Origin: JALCLA01 sp965653565
GTDB lineage: Bacteria > Pseudomonadota > Gammaproteobacteria > Xanthomonadales > Xanthomonadaceae
Direction of reading: 5' to 3'
DNA: 64,000 bases
Assembly: GCA_965653565.1 (NCBI GenBank)
Contig: CBFHAI010000003.1
Location: 103,587 to 167,586, forward strand
In this document: piece by piece, positions 55,606 through 63,867 of the stretch
Layout: the number at the start of each line of letters is the position of its first letter
How positions within the stretch are numbered: position 1 is the stretch's first letter
Program-made: the position numbers and the translations under genes
Notes under the pieces: model-generated
The model's database searches: none
Seen by the model: the letters and a program-made list of their open reading frames with translations, nothing else
What the model was told of the DNA's origin: nothing

Positions 55606-58317
55606 ATGGGCGGAGAATGGCCGTTCGAAGCCGGCCGGGAACCGGATGTGTCGCAACCAGGGGACATCGCCGTCGAACACCAGAACGACGCCATCGAGGC
55701 GCCGCCGCCCGCCCGCACGGTGAACGCCGCGCCGCGCGTGCGCACGCTGCTGGTCTGCGATCTGGCCGATTCGACCGCGCTGGTGGAACGTCTCGGCGAC
55801 AGCGCCGCGGCGGAGCTGCTGCGCCGCCACGATCGCCTCGCGCGCAGCCTGATGCAGCGCCACGGCGGGCGCGAAATCGACAAGACCGACGGCTTCCTGG
55901 TGCTGTTCGAACGGCCGGTCGAAGCGGTGTCTTTCGCGCTCGGCTATCAGCGCGCGCTGCGCACTCTCACGCAGGAAACCGGCCATCCGATGCGGGCCCG
56001 CATCGGCGTGCACATGGGCGAAGTGGTGGTGTGGGAAAACGCCGCCGCCGAAGTCGCCGAAGGCGCCAAACCGTTCGATGTCGAAGGGCTCGCCAAGCCG
56101 GTCGCCGCGCGCCTGATGGCGCTGGCCTTGCCGGGGCAGACGCTGCTTTCCGGCGTCGCCTTCAGTCTCGCGCAACGCGCCGAGCGCGACGTGCAGAGCG
56201 AAACGCCGGTGCGCTGGCTCACTCACGGCCGCTATCGCTTCAAGGGCGTGCCGACGCCGATGCTGGTGCACGAAGCCGGCGAATCGGGTTTCGCGCCGCT
56301 CACTGCGCCGCCGTCGAGCGGCAAGGCCGAGCGCGAAATGCCGCTCTGGCGCAAGCCCGGCATGATCATGCTGGAAGCCATCGCGCTGATCGCCGCGATC
56401 GCCGTGCCGGTGGTGCTATCGCTGCGCGCGCCGCCGGCGATCGCCTTCGGCGAACGCGATTGGGTCGTGGTCGGCGACCTGCGCAACCTCACCGGCGAGG
56501 ACACCTTGCAGGAGTCGCTCGAAACCGCCTTCCGCATCAGTCTCGAGCAATCGCGCTACGTCAACGTGCTGCCCGACCTCAAGCTGCGCGACACCCTCGC
56601 GCGCATGCAGCGCGCGCCCGACACCGTGGTCGATCGCGCGGTGGCGAGCGAGATCGCGCTGCGCGAAGGCGCGCGCGCCGTCATCCTGCCTACCGTCGCG
56701 GAAATCGGCGGCCGCGTGCGCGTCAGTGCCGAAGTGATCGATCCGAGCACGCAGACCACGGTGTATGCCGAATCGGCCGACGGCGTCGGCGCGCCCTCGG
56801 CGCTCGATTCGATCGACACCGTCACGCAGGAATTGCGCGCCCGCCTCGGCGAAGCGATGAAGTCGATCGAAAACGACTCGGCGCCGCTGCCGCGCGTCAC
56901 CAGCGGCAACATCGATGCGCTGCGCGCCTATTCGCTGGCGGCGCAGGCGCAGGGGCAGGCGCGTCCCGCCGACGCGCGGCTGCTCTACCAGCGTGCACTC
57001 GACATCGACCCTGAGTTCGCGCTGGCGCATCTGGGCTTGGCGCGCGTTGCCATGGGCCAGACCGATCGCGCTACGGCGCTGCGCCATGCGCAGCGCGCCA
57101 TCGAACTGCGCGAACGGCTAACTGCGCGCGATCGTCTTTACGTCGATGCCTGGCAGGCCAGTTTCGGACCGCCGAGCGAGGCGATGGGCAAATGGAAACT
57201 GCTCGCCGAGATGTATCCGGATTATTTCGCAGGGCCGTACAACTACGCGATCTACGCCGGCCAGCACGCCAATCTGTACGCCGAATCGCTGCCCTATCTG
57301 GAGCGCGCGCTCAGCCCGCAGAATCCGCTGCGCAACGGCGCGCATTACACGATGGGCTGGTACCTCACGGCGCAGGAACGCTTCGACGAAGCCGCCAAGC
57401 AGTTCGAGAGCGCCAACTCGCTGGGTGACTCCGCCGGTGGCGAGATGCAGGCCGGCCTGGCACTCGCGCGCGGTCGGCCGGATGAAGCCCGCGCCATTCT
57501 CGATCGTGCCACGCGGCAAGCCGACGACGCCCAGCGCGCGCTGTCCGAACGCACGCACGGGCTGCTGGAGATCGATGCCGGCAATCTGTCCGCCGCCGTG
57601 GCGCGCTTCGACGCCGCGCGAGGCTCGAAAGCGCTCGATGCCAAGTGGCGAGATCAGTTCGCCGTGCTGTCGCTGAGCACCGCCGCGGCGGCGCCGGATG
57701 CCGATTTCGCGCGCCGCGCGCTGGCTTTCATCGAATCGCAGCGCAATGCATTGGCCGACGCCGAAAACGTCGACCGCGACCATGTGTTGTTCCTGACCTT
57801 GCTGACCGGTTACGTCGGCGCGCGCAGCGGCGCCGCCGACGTGGCGTCGGCGGCATTGGCGCTCGCCGAGGCACCGGCGCTGACTTCGGGCTATCCCAAT
57901 ATCGAAGCCATGGCGCGCATCGTGCGTGCCGAACTGCTGCGCGCTGGCGGCGATGCCGAGTCGGCAATCACGCTGCTGGTGCCGATGCTCGACGGTGCCG
58001 CGCTTTATCAGACTCATTCCGCGGCACTGCGCGCCTTCCGCGCCGCCGGTCGCGATGCCGACGCGCTGGCGCAGGCCGATTGGCTCGCGACGCATCGCGG
58101 CCGTGCGCTGACCGAGTGGGGCAACGTCTGGAGCCAGAGTGCATTGAACGTGATCGATGCGCGTCTGGCCCTGCTGGAGCGCGCCGAACTGCTGCAGACG
58201 CTGGGCCGCGCCGCCGAGGCTTCGTCGGCACTCGACGAATTCGAGCGCGCGTGGCAACGCCCCCCGTCCGCGCTGGCGGATCGCAGCCGCGCCCTGCGCG
58301 CGCGGCTGCGCGGCTGA
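55606..58317 (+). CDS. Peptide modification system cyclase 2 (paralogue of cyclase 1)
   Basis: Protein of 903 aa with the same plan as cyclase 1: class III cyclase-like domain (LLVCDLADSTALVERLGD, REIDKTDGFLVLFERP, EGLAKPVAARLMALALPG), one transmembrane helix (about 245-267), TolB/FlgO-like segment beginning ERDWVVVGDLRNLT, then TPR-like repeats. The cyclase and linker regions are nearly superposable on cyclase 1, while the TPR half has diverged strongly. Pro again occupies the catalytic Asn position. The start is ATG 55606 or, by analogy with cyclase 1, GTG 55648 (VSQPG against VSAID). It ends 3 bp before the convergent second precursor gene. Confidence 0.85.
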   Translation: MGGEWPFEAGREPDVSQPGDIAVEHQNDAIEAPPPARTVNAAPRVRTLLVCDLADSTALVERLGDSAAAELLRRHDRLARSLMQRHGGREIDKTDGFLVLFERPVEAVSFALGYQRALRTLTQETGHPMRARIGVHMGEVVVWENAAAEVAEGAKPFDVEGLAKPVAARLMALALPGQTLLSGVAFSLAQRAERDVQSETPVRWLTHGRYRFKGVPTPMLVHEAGESGFAPLTAPPSSGKAEREMPLWRKPGMIMLEAIALIAAIAVPVVLSLRAPPAIAFGERDWVVVGDLRNLTGEDTLQESLETAFRISLEQSRYVNVLPDLKLRDTLARMQRAPDTVVDRAVASEIALREGARAVILPTVAEIGGRVRVSAEVIDPSTQTTVYAESADGVGAPSALDSIDTVTQELRARLGEAMKSIENDSAPLPRVTSGNIDALRAYSLAAQAQGQARPADARLLYQRALDIDPEFALAHLGLARVAMGQTDRATALRHAQRAIELRERLTARDRLYVDAWQASFGPPSEAMGKWKLLAEMYPDYFAGPYNYAIYAGQHANLYAESLPYLERALSPQNPLRNGAHYTMGWYLTAQERFDEAAKQFESANSLGDSAGGEMQAGLALARGRPDEARAILDRATRQADDAQRALSERTHGLLEIDAGNLSAAVARFDAARGSKALDAKWRDQFAVLSLSTAAAAPDADFARRALAFIESQRNALADAENVDRDHVLFLTLLTGYVGARSGAADVASAALALAEAPALTSGYPNIEAMARIVRAELLRAGGDAESAITLLVPMLDGAALYQTHSAALRAFRAAGRDADALAQADWLATHRGRALTEWGNVWSQSALNVIDARLALLERAELLQTLGRAAEASSALDEFERAWQRPPSALADRSRALRARLRG

Positions 58318-58320
58318 GGT

Positions 58321-58593
58321 TTACTGTTCGAGCAGATGCGGCAGGTAGCTGACGAAGCTCGTCAGGTTCTTGCTCAATTCATCGCGCGTCGCCTTGATCT
58401 TCTCCGGCGACGCCAGCGTCTTGGGCTCCAGGCAACATCCAGGCTCCAGATCGGTCGGCGGCAGCGGCGAGCCGGGCAACTGCGCAAAGGCGGCTTTCTT
58501 GTCCTGCTCGAACAGCGCGCGGTAGGCCGGGTCGTTGGTGAGTTTGTCGAGCAGTGCGTCGACCTGCTCGGGTGTCAGCTTGTAATCTGCCAT
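58321..58593 (-). CDS. Putative modified (RiPP-type) precursor peptide 2
   Basis: Small protein of 90 aa, homologous in its leader to precursor 1: VDALLDKLTNDPAYRALFEQD corresponds to LDALLDRLSHDDAFREQVLGD. The middle carries adjacent cysteines in LEPGCCLEPKTL, absent from precursor 1. The C-terminus ASPEKIKATRDELSKN, then LTSFVSYLPHLLEQ, loosely mirrors the helical end of precursor 1. A GGGGGAA site lies 7 nt before ATG at 58593. Convergent with cyclase 2 and divergent from the dehydrogenase, so it sits between its two likely partners. Confidence 0.82.
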   Translation of the reverse strand: MADYKLTPEQVDALLDKLTNDPAYRALFEQDKKAAFAQLPGSPLPPTDLEPGCCLEPKTLASPEKIKATRDELSKNLTSFVSYLPHLLEQ

Positions 58594-58696
58594 GTCGATT
58601 CCCCCATGCGCCAACAGGGCGCGCCGGCAGTCTAGCGATTGCCTGCGGCGATTGTCAGCGCCTAGTCTGTGCGCTCCTCGTCCGGAAACGTCATCG

Positions 58697-59863
58697 ATGC
58701 GCCTGCGCCGTTGCTCCATTTTGTTGCTGGAACCCCGCGAAACCCTCGAATTCGATCTGGGCTCGCTGCTCGAAGGCGGCACCGGCCTGCATGCGAACTT
58801 GCAATGGTTTGCACTTGCGCCGCACCTCGATCGGGAAATCCCGCTCGCTGCCGCCGAACGCGAAACGCTGGGCGCCATCGGCGAAACCCAATGGCAGGAA
58901 CGCGACGCACTGGAAACCGCGCACGGCGCCGACACCATCGCCGCGCTCGTCGAACACGGCCTGCTGATCAGCGACCACGATGCCTTCGCCGCGACGCGCG
59001 AACGCGACGACAAACTGCGCAATCAATATTGGCGACCGTTGTCGGCGGTGTCGCACTATTTCAATCGCTGGGAAGACATCGACTCGGCGCGCGCGGCGGC
59101 GCAGACGGGACTGCACAACACGGCCGATCTCGCCGAACGCTACGGCCCGCCGCCGCATCACTTCCACAGCCGCGGCGACGCCTCGTCGCGCATCGGCCTG
59201 GCGCGTCCCGACAGCGACCAATTCGATGCCTTGCTGGCGCAGCGCACCACCTGCCGCAACTGGGATCGCACGCGGCCGCTGGACGCCGCTGCGTTCGCAC
59301 GCGTGCTGCACACGGTGCTCGCGGCGCAGGCGGCGGTGGAGCTGGCGAAAGACTGCGCCGCGGTGAAGAAAACCTCGCCCAGCGGCGGCGGCCTGCACGC
59401 CACCGAGGCCTATCTCGTGGTGCAGCACGTCGAAGGCGTCGCGCCGGGCCTCTATCACTATCATTCCGGCGATCACGCGCTCGAAGCGCTGGCCAGCGCC
59501 GACAGCGACCTGCATGCCATGGCGAACCGCTTCGTCGCCGGCCAGCACTGGTTCGCCGACGCCCACGTGCAGGTGATCCTCACGCCGCGTTTCCGCCGCA
59601 GTTTCTGGAAATACCGCAACCACGCCAAGGCTTATCGCGCGCTCATCCTCGACGCCGGGCATCTATCGCAGACGCTCTATCTCACCGCCACGCAACTGGG
59701 CCTGGGCGCCTTCATCACCTCGGCGATCAACGAGATCGAAATCGAACGCGCCTTCGCTCTGGATGCGCTGGAAGAAAGCCCGCTCGCGGTGTGTGGCTTC
59801 GGCTACCGCGGCGGCGAACGCGTGACGGTGGAATTCGATCCGCTCAAGCGCGTCTGGCCCTGA
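58697..59863 (+). CDS. SagB/ThcOx-related peptide maturation dehydrogenase
   Basis: FMN-dependent nitroreductase-fold enzyme of 388 aa, the type that oxidises azolines to azoles in thiazole/oxazole peptides. It has RTTCRNWDRTRPLD, the FMN-site SPSGGGLHATEAYLVV, YRNHAKAYRALILDAGHLSQTLYLTA and GLGAFITSAINEIEIE. An N-terminal region of about 170 residues is specific to this group, which I remember as 'putative peptide maturation dehydrogenase'. No YcaO cyclodehydratase, which normally makes the substrate rings, is present in the window. ATG at 58697 is chosen since the frame upstream overlaps the divergent peptide gene. Confidence 0.87.
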   Translation: MRLRRCSILLLEPRETLEFDLGSLLEGGTGLHANLQWFALAPHLDREIPLAAAERETLGAIGETQWQERDALETAHGADTIAALVEHGLLISDHDAFAATRERDDKLRNQYWRPLSAVSHYFNRWEDIDSARAAAQTGLHNTADLAERYGPPPHHFHSRGDASSRIGLARPDSDQFDALLAQRTTCRNWDRTRPLDAAAFARVLHTVLAAQAAVELAKDCAAVKKTSPSGGGLHATEAYLVVQHVEGVAPGLYHYHSGDHALEALASADSDLHAMANRFVAGQHWFADAHVQVILTPRFRRSFWKYRNHAKAYRALILDAGHLSQTLYLTATQLGLGAFITSAINEIEIERAFALDALEESPLAVCGFGYRGGERVTVEFDPLKRVWP

Positions 59864-59873
59864 GCCTGCCGTG

Positions 59874-59908
59874 CGGCTTGGCGCGCTTACCCTTTGCGCG
59901 GCAAGCCG
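59874..59908. repeat. Imperfect inverted repeat at convergent gene ends
   Basis: CGGCTTGGCGCGC (59874-59886) pairs with GCGCGGCAAGCCG (59896-59908), 12 of 13 bp. It covers the 3' end of the GFA gene and the space after the dehydrogenase gene. No T run, so any terminator role is weak. Confidence 0.4.
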
Positions 59909-60273
59909 TCATCCGGATCGATCGACGCCCACGGCGCATGATCGCTCCAGAACGCGTGCGTCTGCGGCGCGCGGTCGACGGCATCGGTGAAATGCGGCAG
60001 CGCGATATGGAGCTCGCCGGGCCAGCGTTCGCTGCGAAAGAACATCATCGTGCCGCAATCGCTGCAAAAGCCACGCTGCGCCGGAGCGCTGGACGCATGC
60101 CAACGCAGCGCACCACCGTCGACGCGACAGCGCGCCGCCTCCATGCCGACCCAGGTGACGTACGGCGCGCCGTGATAACGCCGGCACATCGAGCAATGGC
60201 AATGCGCCACCCACTTCGAAGGCAACTCCGCCTCGAAGCGCACCGCACCGCAAGGACACGCTCCGGAGGCCAT
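59887..60273 (-). CDS. GFA-family zinc protein
   Basis: Small cytoplasmic protein of 128 aa of the glutathione-dependent formaldehyde-activating (GFA/CENP-V) family. Zinc-binding cysteines occur as ACPCGAVRF, HCHCSMCRRYHG and FCSDCGTMMF. Members bind zinc; few have a proven reaction and the formaldehyde role is contested, so no substrate is assigned. Convergent with the dehydrogenase gene, with no sign of belonging to that system. Confidence 0.9.
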   Translation of the reverse strand: MASGACPCGAVRFEAELPSKWVAHCHCSMCRRYHGAPYVTWVGMEAARCRVDGGALRWHASSAPAQRGFCSDCGTMMFFRSERWPGELHIALPHFTDAVDRAPQTHAFWSDHAPWASIDPDDGLPRKG

Positions 60274-60386
60274 CGAAAAATCCTCGACGAAAATTACGCG
60301 TCGTCAACGCCAGCCCTGCACAGAACACCGAATGGACGCCGCGGAAAACGCGCCGCCCCCGATGCAACCCGCACCTATTTCCAGGC

Positions 60387-60431
60387 TCTTCTTCGCGTCC
60401 TTTCTCTTAAATCTCTGCGTCCTCTGTGTCC
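60387..60431. repeat. Pyrimidine-rich degenerate tandem repeats in intergenic gap
   Basis: In the 227-bp gap between the GFA gene and phoU, units TCTTCGCGTCC, TCTCTGCGTCC and TCTGTGTCC occur in close succession with an AT-rich interruption. No gene fits. It resembles dispersed 'CTTTGCGTCC'-type intergenic repeats I have seen in other bacterial genomes. Confidence 0.4.
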
Positions 60432-60500
60432 CGCTCTGGCTCTAGCTCCAGACACGCGCCACCAAATTCTCGACCGCCCACCATGCTCGCGCAAGCCGCC

Positions 60501-61211
60501 TCAGTCCCCGTGCGGCGAACTGGTCAAATCGCGCTTGTCGCGCTCGCCGGGCAGATGCTCGCCCTGCACCAGGAACCAGATGTTCTCGGCGATATTGGTG
60601 ACGTGGTCGCCGATGCGTTCGAGATTCTTCGCCATGAACAGCAGATGCGCGCACGAGGTGATCGTGCGCGGTTCTTCCATCATGTAGGTGAGCAGTTCGC
60701 GGAACAGCGCGGTGTAGCGATCGTCGAGTTCGACATCGCGCTCGCGCACGGCGCGGGCGCGCTCGGCATCGCGTTCGCGATAGGCCACCAGCACTTCGCG
60801 CAGCATTTCGCCGGCGATATCGGCCAGCCCGGCGAGTCGCGCCGCCGGCGCCACCGGCGGCGTCAGGTTCAGCACCATCGAACGCTTCGCCACATTGGCG
60901 GCGTAGTCGCCGATGCGTTCGATATCGGACGCGATGCGCAGCGCCGCCATCACTTCGCGCAGGTCGCGCGCGATCGGATGCCGCAAGGCCAGCAGACGCA
61001 GCACGTCGTGGCTGACTTCGCTTTCGAGCGAATCGATTGCGGCGTCGTTCGCCACCACGCGCTCGGCGTTGCGCGTATCGCGCCGCTGCAGCGCGTCGAT
61101 CGCGGCGTGCACCTGATGCACGGCGATTTCGCCCATGCGCACGATTTCGCCGGTCAGGCGTTCGAGCTCGATGTCGTAGCTCTTGACGATGTGATCGTGT
61201 TGCGAAGGCAT
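60501..61211 (-). CDS. phoU: Phosphate transport/regulation protein PhoU
   Basis: Cytoplasmic regulator, 236 aa, that keeps the PhoR kinase quiet when phosphate is plentiful and limits Pst uptake. It has two similar three-helix halves with metal-binding E(K)ER/DIERIGDYAANVAK and KNLERIGDHVTNIAE. The ATG at 61211 shares one base with the pstB stop. It is last in the pst operon; phoB and phoR are not in the window. Confidence 0.94.
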   Translation of the reverse strand: MPSQHDHIVKSYDIELERLTGEIVRMGEIAVHQVHAAIDALQRRDTRNAERVVANDAAIDSLESEVSHDVLRLLALRHPIARDLREVMAALRIASDIERIGDYAANVAKRSMVLNLTPPVAPAARLAGLADIAGEMLREVLVAYRERDAERARAVRERDVELDDRYTALFRELLTYMMEEPRTITSCAHLLFMAKNLERIGDHVTNIAENIWFLVQGEHLPGERDKRDLTSSPHGD

Positions 61212-62017
61212 CAGCCGAATCTCCCCGTGATGTAGTCCTCGGTCTGCGGCTTGACCGGCCGCGTGAACAAGGACTCGGTGCCGCCGTGTTCGATCAGCTC
61301 GCCCAGGTACATGAAGGCGGTGTAGTCGGAAACGCGCGCGGCCTGCTGCATGTTGTGGGTGACGATGACGATGGTGTAGTCGTCCTTCAGTTCCGCGATC
61401 AGCTGCTCGATGCGGCCGGTGGCGATCGGATCGAGCGCCGAGGTCGGCTCGTCGAGCAGGATCACTTCGGGGCTCAACGCCACCGCGCGCGCGATGCACA
61501 GGCGCTGTTGTTGGCCACCCGACAGACCGAGCGCGCTCTGTCGCAGCTTGTCCTTCGCCTCGTCCCACAGCGCCGCCTGGCGCAGCGCGTGTTCGACGCG
61601 CGCATCCATCTCGGCTTTCGGCAGGCGCTCGTAGTGGCGGATGCCGTAGGCCACGTTGTCGTAGATCGACATCGGGAACGGCACCGGCTTCTGGAACACC
61701 ATGCCGACTTTCGAGCGCAGCCGGTTGAGCGGATACTTCGGATCGAGCACGTCGTCGCCGTCGAGCAGCACCTGCCCGCGTGCGATCTGGTTCGGATAGA
61801 TCGAATAAATGCGGTTGAACACGCGCAGCAGCGTCGATTTGCCGCAGCCCGACGGGCCGATCAGCGCGGTCACGCGGCGCTCGGGAATTTCCAGGTCGAT
61901 GCCGCGCAGCGCCTGCTGCTGGCCGTAGTGGAAATCCAGGCCGCGCGCGGCGAGCTTGATGCGCGCCGGCGCGACGGCGGCGGTGCTCGCTGCCACCTTG
62001 GGTCGAATATCAATCAT
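61211..62017 (-). CDS. pstB: Phosphate ABC transporter ATPase PstB
   Basis: ATP-binding subunit powering high-affinity phosphate import, 268 aa. Walker A GPSGCGKST, Q loop VFQKPVPFPMSIYDN (typical of PstB), signature LSGGQQQRLCIARA, Walker B VILLDEPTSALDP. The start overlaps pstA by 8 bp. It includes a short N-terminal extension before the conserved KLAARGLDFHYGQ. Confidence 0.96.
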   Translation of the reverse strand: MIDIRPKVAASTAAVAPARIKLAARGLDFHYGQQQALRGIDLEIPERRVTALIGPSGCGKSTLLRVFNRIYSIYPNQIARGQVLLDGDDVLDPKYPLNRLRSKVGMVFQKPVPFPMSIYDNVAYGIRHYERLPKAEMDARVEHALRQAALWDEAKDKLRQSALGLSGGQQQRLCIARAVALSPEVILLDEPTSALDPIATGRIEQLIAELKDDYTIVIVTHNMQQAARVSDYTAFMYLGELIEHGGTESLFTRPVKPQTEDYITGRFG

Positions 62018-62867
62018 GAGGCACCTTGTGGCGAAGCAGGACGGCGCGCGCGACGATGCCCAGCAGCAGCACGAACAACGCCACCATGAAGGCGCCGGCC
62101 CAGGCCAGCGCGTTCCACGATTCGTAGGGGCTCATCGCGTACTGATAGACCACCATCGGCACATTGGCCATCGGCGCGGTGAGGTCCGTGCTCCAGAACT
62201 GGTTGTTGTAGGCGGTGAACAACAGCGGCGCGGTTTCGCCGGAGATGCGCGCGAGCGCCAGCAGCACGCCGGTGACGATGCCCGGACGGGCCGAGCGCAT
62301 CAGGATCTGCAGCGTGACTTTCCATTGCGGAATGCCGAGCGACAATGCCGCTTCGCGCATCTGCGCCGGCACCAGGCGCAGCATTTCGTCGGTGGTGCGC
62401 ACGATCACCGGCAGCGCGATGAAGGCCAGCGCGATGGCGCCGGCGAACGCGGAAAAGCCGCCGCTCGGAATCACCACGATGGTGTAGACGAACAGGCCCA
62501 GCACGATCGACGGCGCCGACAACAGGATGTCGTTGACGAAGCGCACCGCCTGCCCGATGCGCCGATGGTTCGCGTATTCGGCCAGCCAGGTGCCGGCCAT
62601 GATGCCGATCGGCGTGCCCATCGCGATGCCCATCAGGCTGATCACGGCGCTGCCGAAGAACGCGTTCAACAGGCCGCCGCGCTGTTCCGGCGGCGGCGTC
62701 ATCAGGGTGAACAGGTCGATATCGAAATAGCTGATGCCCTTGCTGACCGTGGTCCACAGGATCCACACCAGCCAGAACAGGCCGAAGATCGCCGCCGCGC
62801 CGGACAGCACGAGCGCCACCGCGTTGACGATGCGGCGGCGCAGGAACAGGCGGTCGGCGGCGTTCAT
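62010..62867 (-). CDS. pstA: Phosphate ABC transporter permease PstA
   Basis: Inner-membrane permease, 285 aa, about six hydrophobic segments, with the permease EAA-like block AQMREAALSLGIPQWKVTLQILM and GGLLNAFFGSAVISLMGIAMGTPIGI. It shares a base with the pstC stop and overlaps pstB, as in a tightly packed operon. It pairs with PstC to form the channel. Confidence 0.95.
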   Translation of the reverse strand: MNAADRLFLRRRIVNAVALVLSGAAAIFGLFWLVWILWTTVSKGISYFDIDLFTLMTPPPEQRGGLLNAFFGSAVISLMGIAMGTPIGIMAGTWLAEYANHRRIGQAVRFVNDILLSAPSIVLGLFVYTIVVIPSGGFSAFAGAIALAFIALPVIVRTTDEMLRLVPAQMREAALSLGIPQWKVTLQILMRSARPGIVTGVLLALARISGETAPLLFTAYNNQFWSTDLTAPMANVPMVVYQYAMSPYESWNALAWAGAFMVALFVLLLGIVARAVLLRHKVPHD

Positions 62868-63829
62868 CAGGTGCCCTCGCGCTGCTTGAGTTTCATCAGC
62901 ATGAACTTCGCCATCGCCAGCACCACGAAGGTGAGCGCGAACAGCACGAAGGCGAGGGCGAGCAGCGACGAACGATGCAGCGGATCGAGCGCCTCGCCGA
63001 ATTCGTTGGCGATGGTGGAGGCGATCGAGGTGCCCGGTTCGAGCAGCGACGGCGACAGCGCGAAGGCGTTGCCGATCACGAAAGTCACCGCCATCGTTTC
63101 GCCGAGCGCGCGCCCCAGCCCCAGGAAAATGCCGCCGATCACGGCCGAGCGCGTGTACGGCAGCACGATGTCCCAGATCACTTCCCAGCGCGTGGAACCG
63201 AGCGCGTAGGCCGATTCTTTCAAGCGCGTAGGCACGGTAAGGAACACTTCGCGCATCACCGAAGCGATGAACGGAATCACCATCACCGCCAATACCAGAC
63301 CGGCGGTGCCCATGCCGATGCCGAGCGGCGGACCGCGAAACAGCGCGCCGATCACGGGCAACGGCCCGAGGGTTTCATCCATCCACGGAAACGCACGTTC
63401 GCTCAGGAACGGCGCCAGCACGAACAGGCCCCACATGCCGTAGATGATCGACGGAATGCCGGCGAGCAGTTCGATCGCGCTGCCGACGCTGCTGCGCATC
63501 CACGGCGGCGCCACTTCGCTGAGGAAAACCGCGATGCCGAAACTCACCGGCACCGCGATGATCATCGCGATGGAGGCGCTCACCACGGTGCCGTAGATCG
63601 GTACCAGCGCGCCGAATTTGCGCGCGCCCACGTCCCACTCGTCGGAAATCAGGAACTGCCAGCCGAAAGTGGAGAGCGCCTCGCGGCCGCCCCACGCCAT
63701 CGACAGCGCGGCGCCCACCAGCATCACCAGCACGAACATCGCCGCCGCGCCGAGCACCCCGCGGAACAGGCGGTCGGCGCGCGCATCGCGGCGCGCGCGT
63801 CGATCGTCGATGCCAAGTGCGGCGTTCAT
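62867..63829 (-). CDS. pstC: Phosphate ABC transporter permease PstC
   Basis: Inner-membrane permease, 320 aa, with six or so hydrophobic segments. Its ABC-permease motif is VPTRLKESAYALGSTRWEVIWDIVLPYTRSAVIG, and SFGIAVFLSEVAPPWMRSSVGSAIELLAGIPSIIYG is PstC-typical. The start follows the pstS stop by 38 bp. It partners with PstA. Confidence 0.95.
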   Translation of the reverse strand: MNAALGIDDRRARRDARADRLFRGVLGAAAMFVLVMLVGAALSMAWGGREALSTFGWQFLISDEWDVGARKFGALVPIYGTVVSASIAMIIAVPVSFGIAVFLSEVAPPWMRSSVGSAIELLAGIPSIIYGMWGLFVLAPFLSERAFPWMDETLGPLPVIGALFRGPPLGIGMGTAGLVLAVMVIPFIASVMREVFLTVPTRLKESAYALGSTRWEVIWDIVLPYTRSAVIGGIFLGLGRALGETMAVTFVIGNAFALSPSLLEPGTSIASTIANEFGEALDPLHRSSLLALAFVLFALTFVVLAMAKFMLMKLKQREGT

Positions 63830-63867
63830 TCGGACGGCTCGTCAGCGGCTTTGCGAATCGAGGGGAA

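Noticed and set aside
52514..60273. Search for a YcaO cyclodehydratase, radical SAM enzyme, LanM/LanB, leader peptidase or ABC exporter next to the precursor peptides
   Set aside because: None seen. Flanking genes are a CNB-GGDEF protein and a GFA protein, so the locus cannot be called a standard thiazole/oxazole or lanthipeptide cluster.
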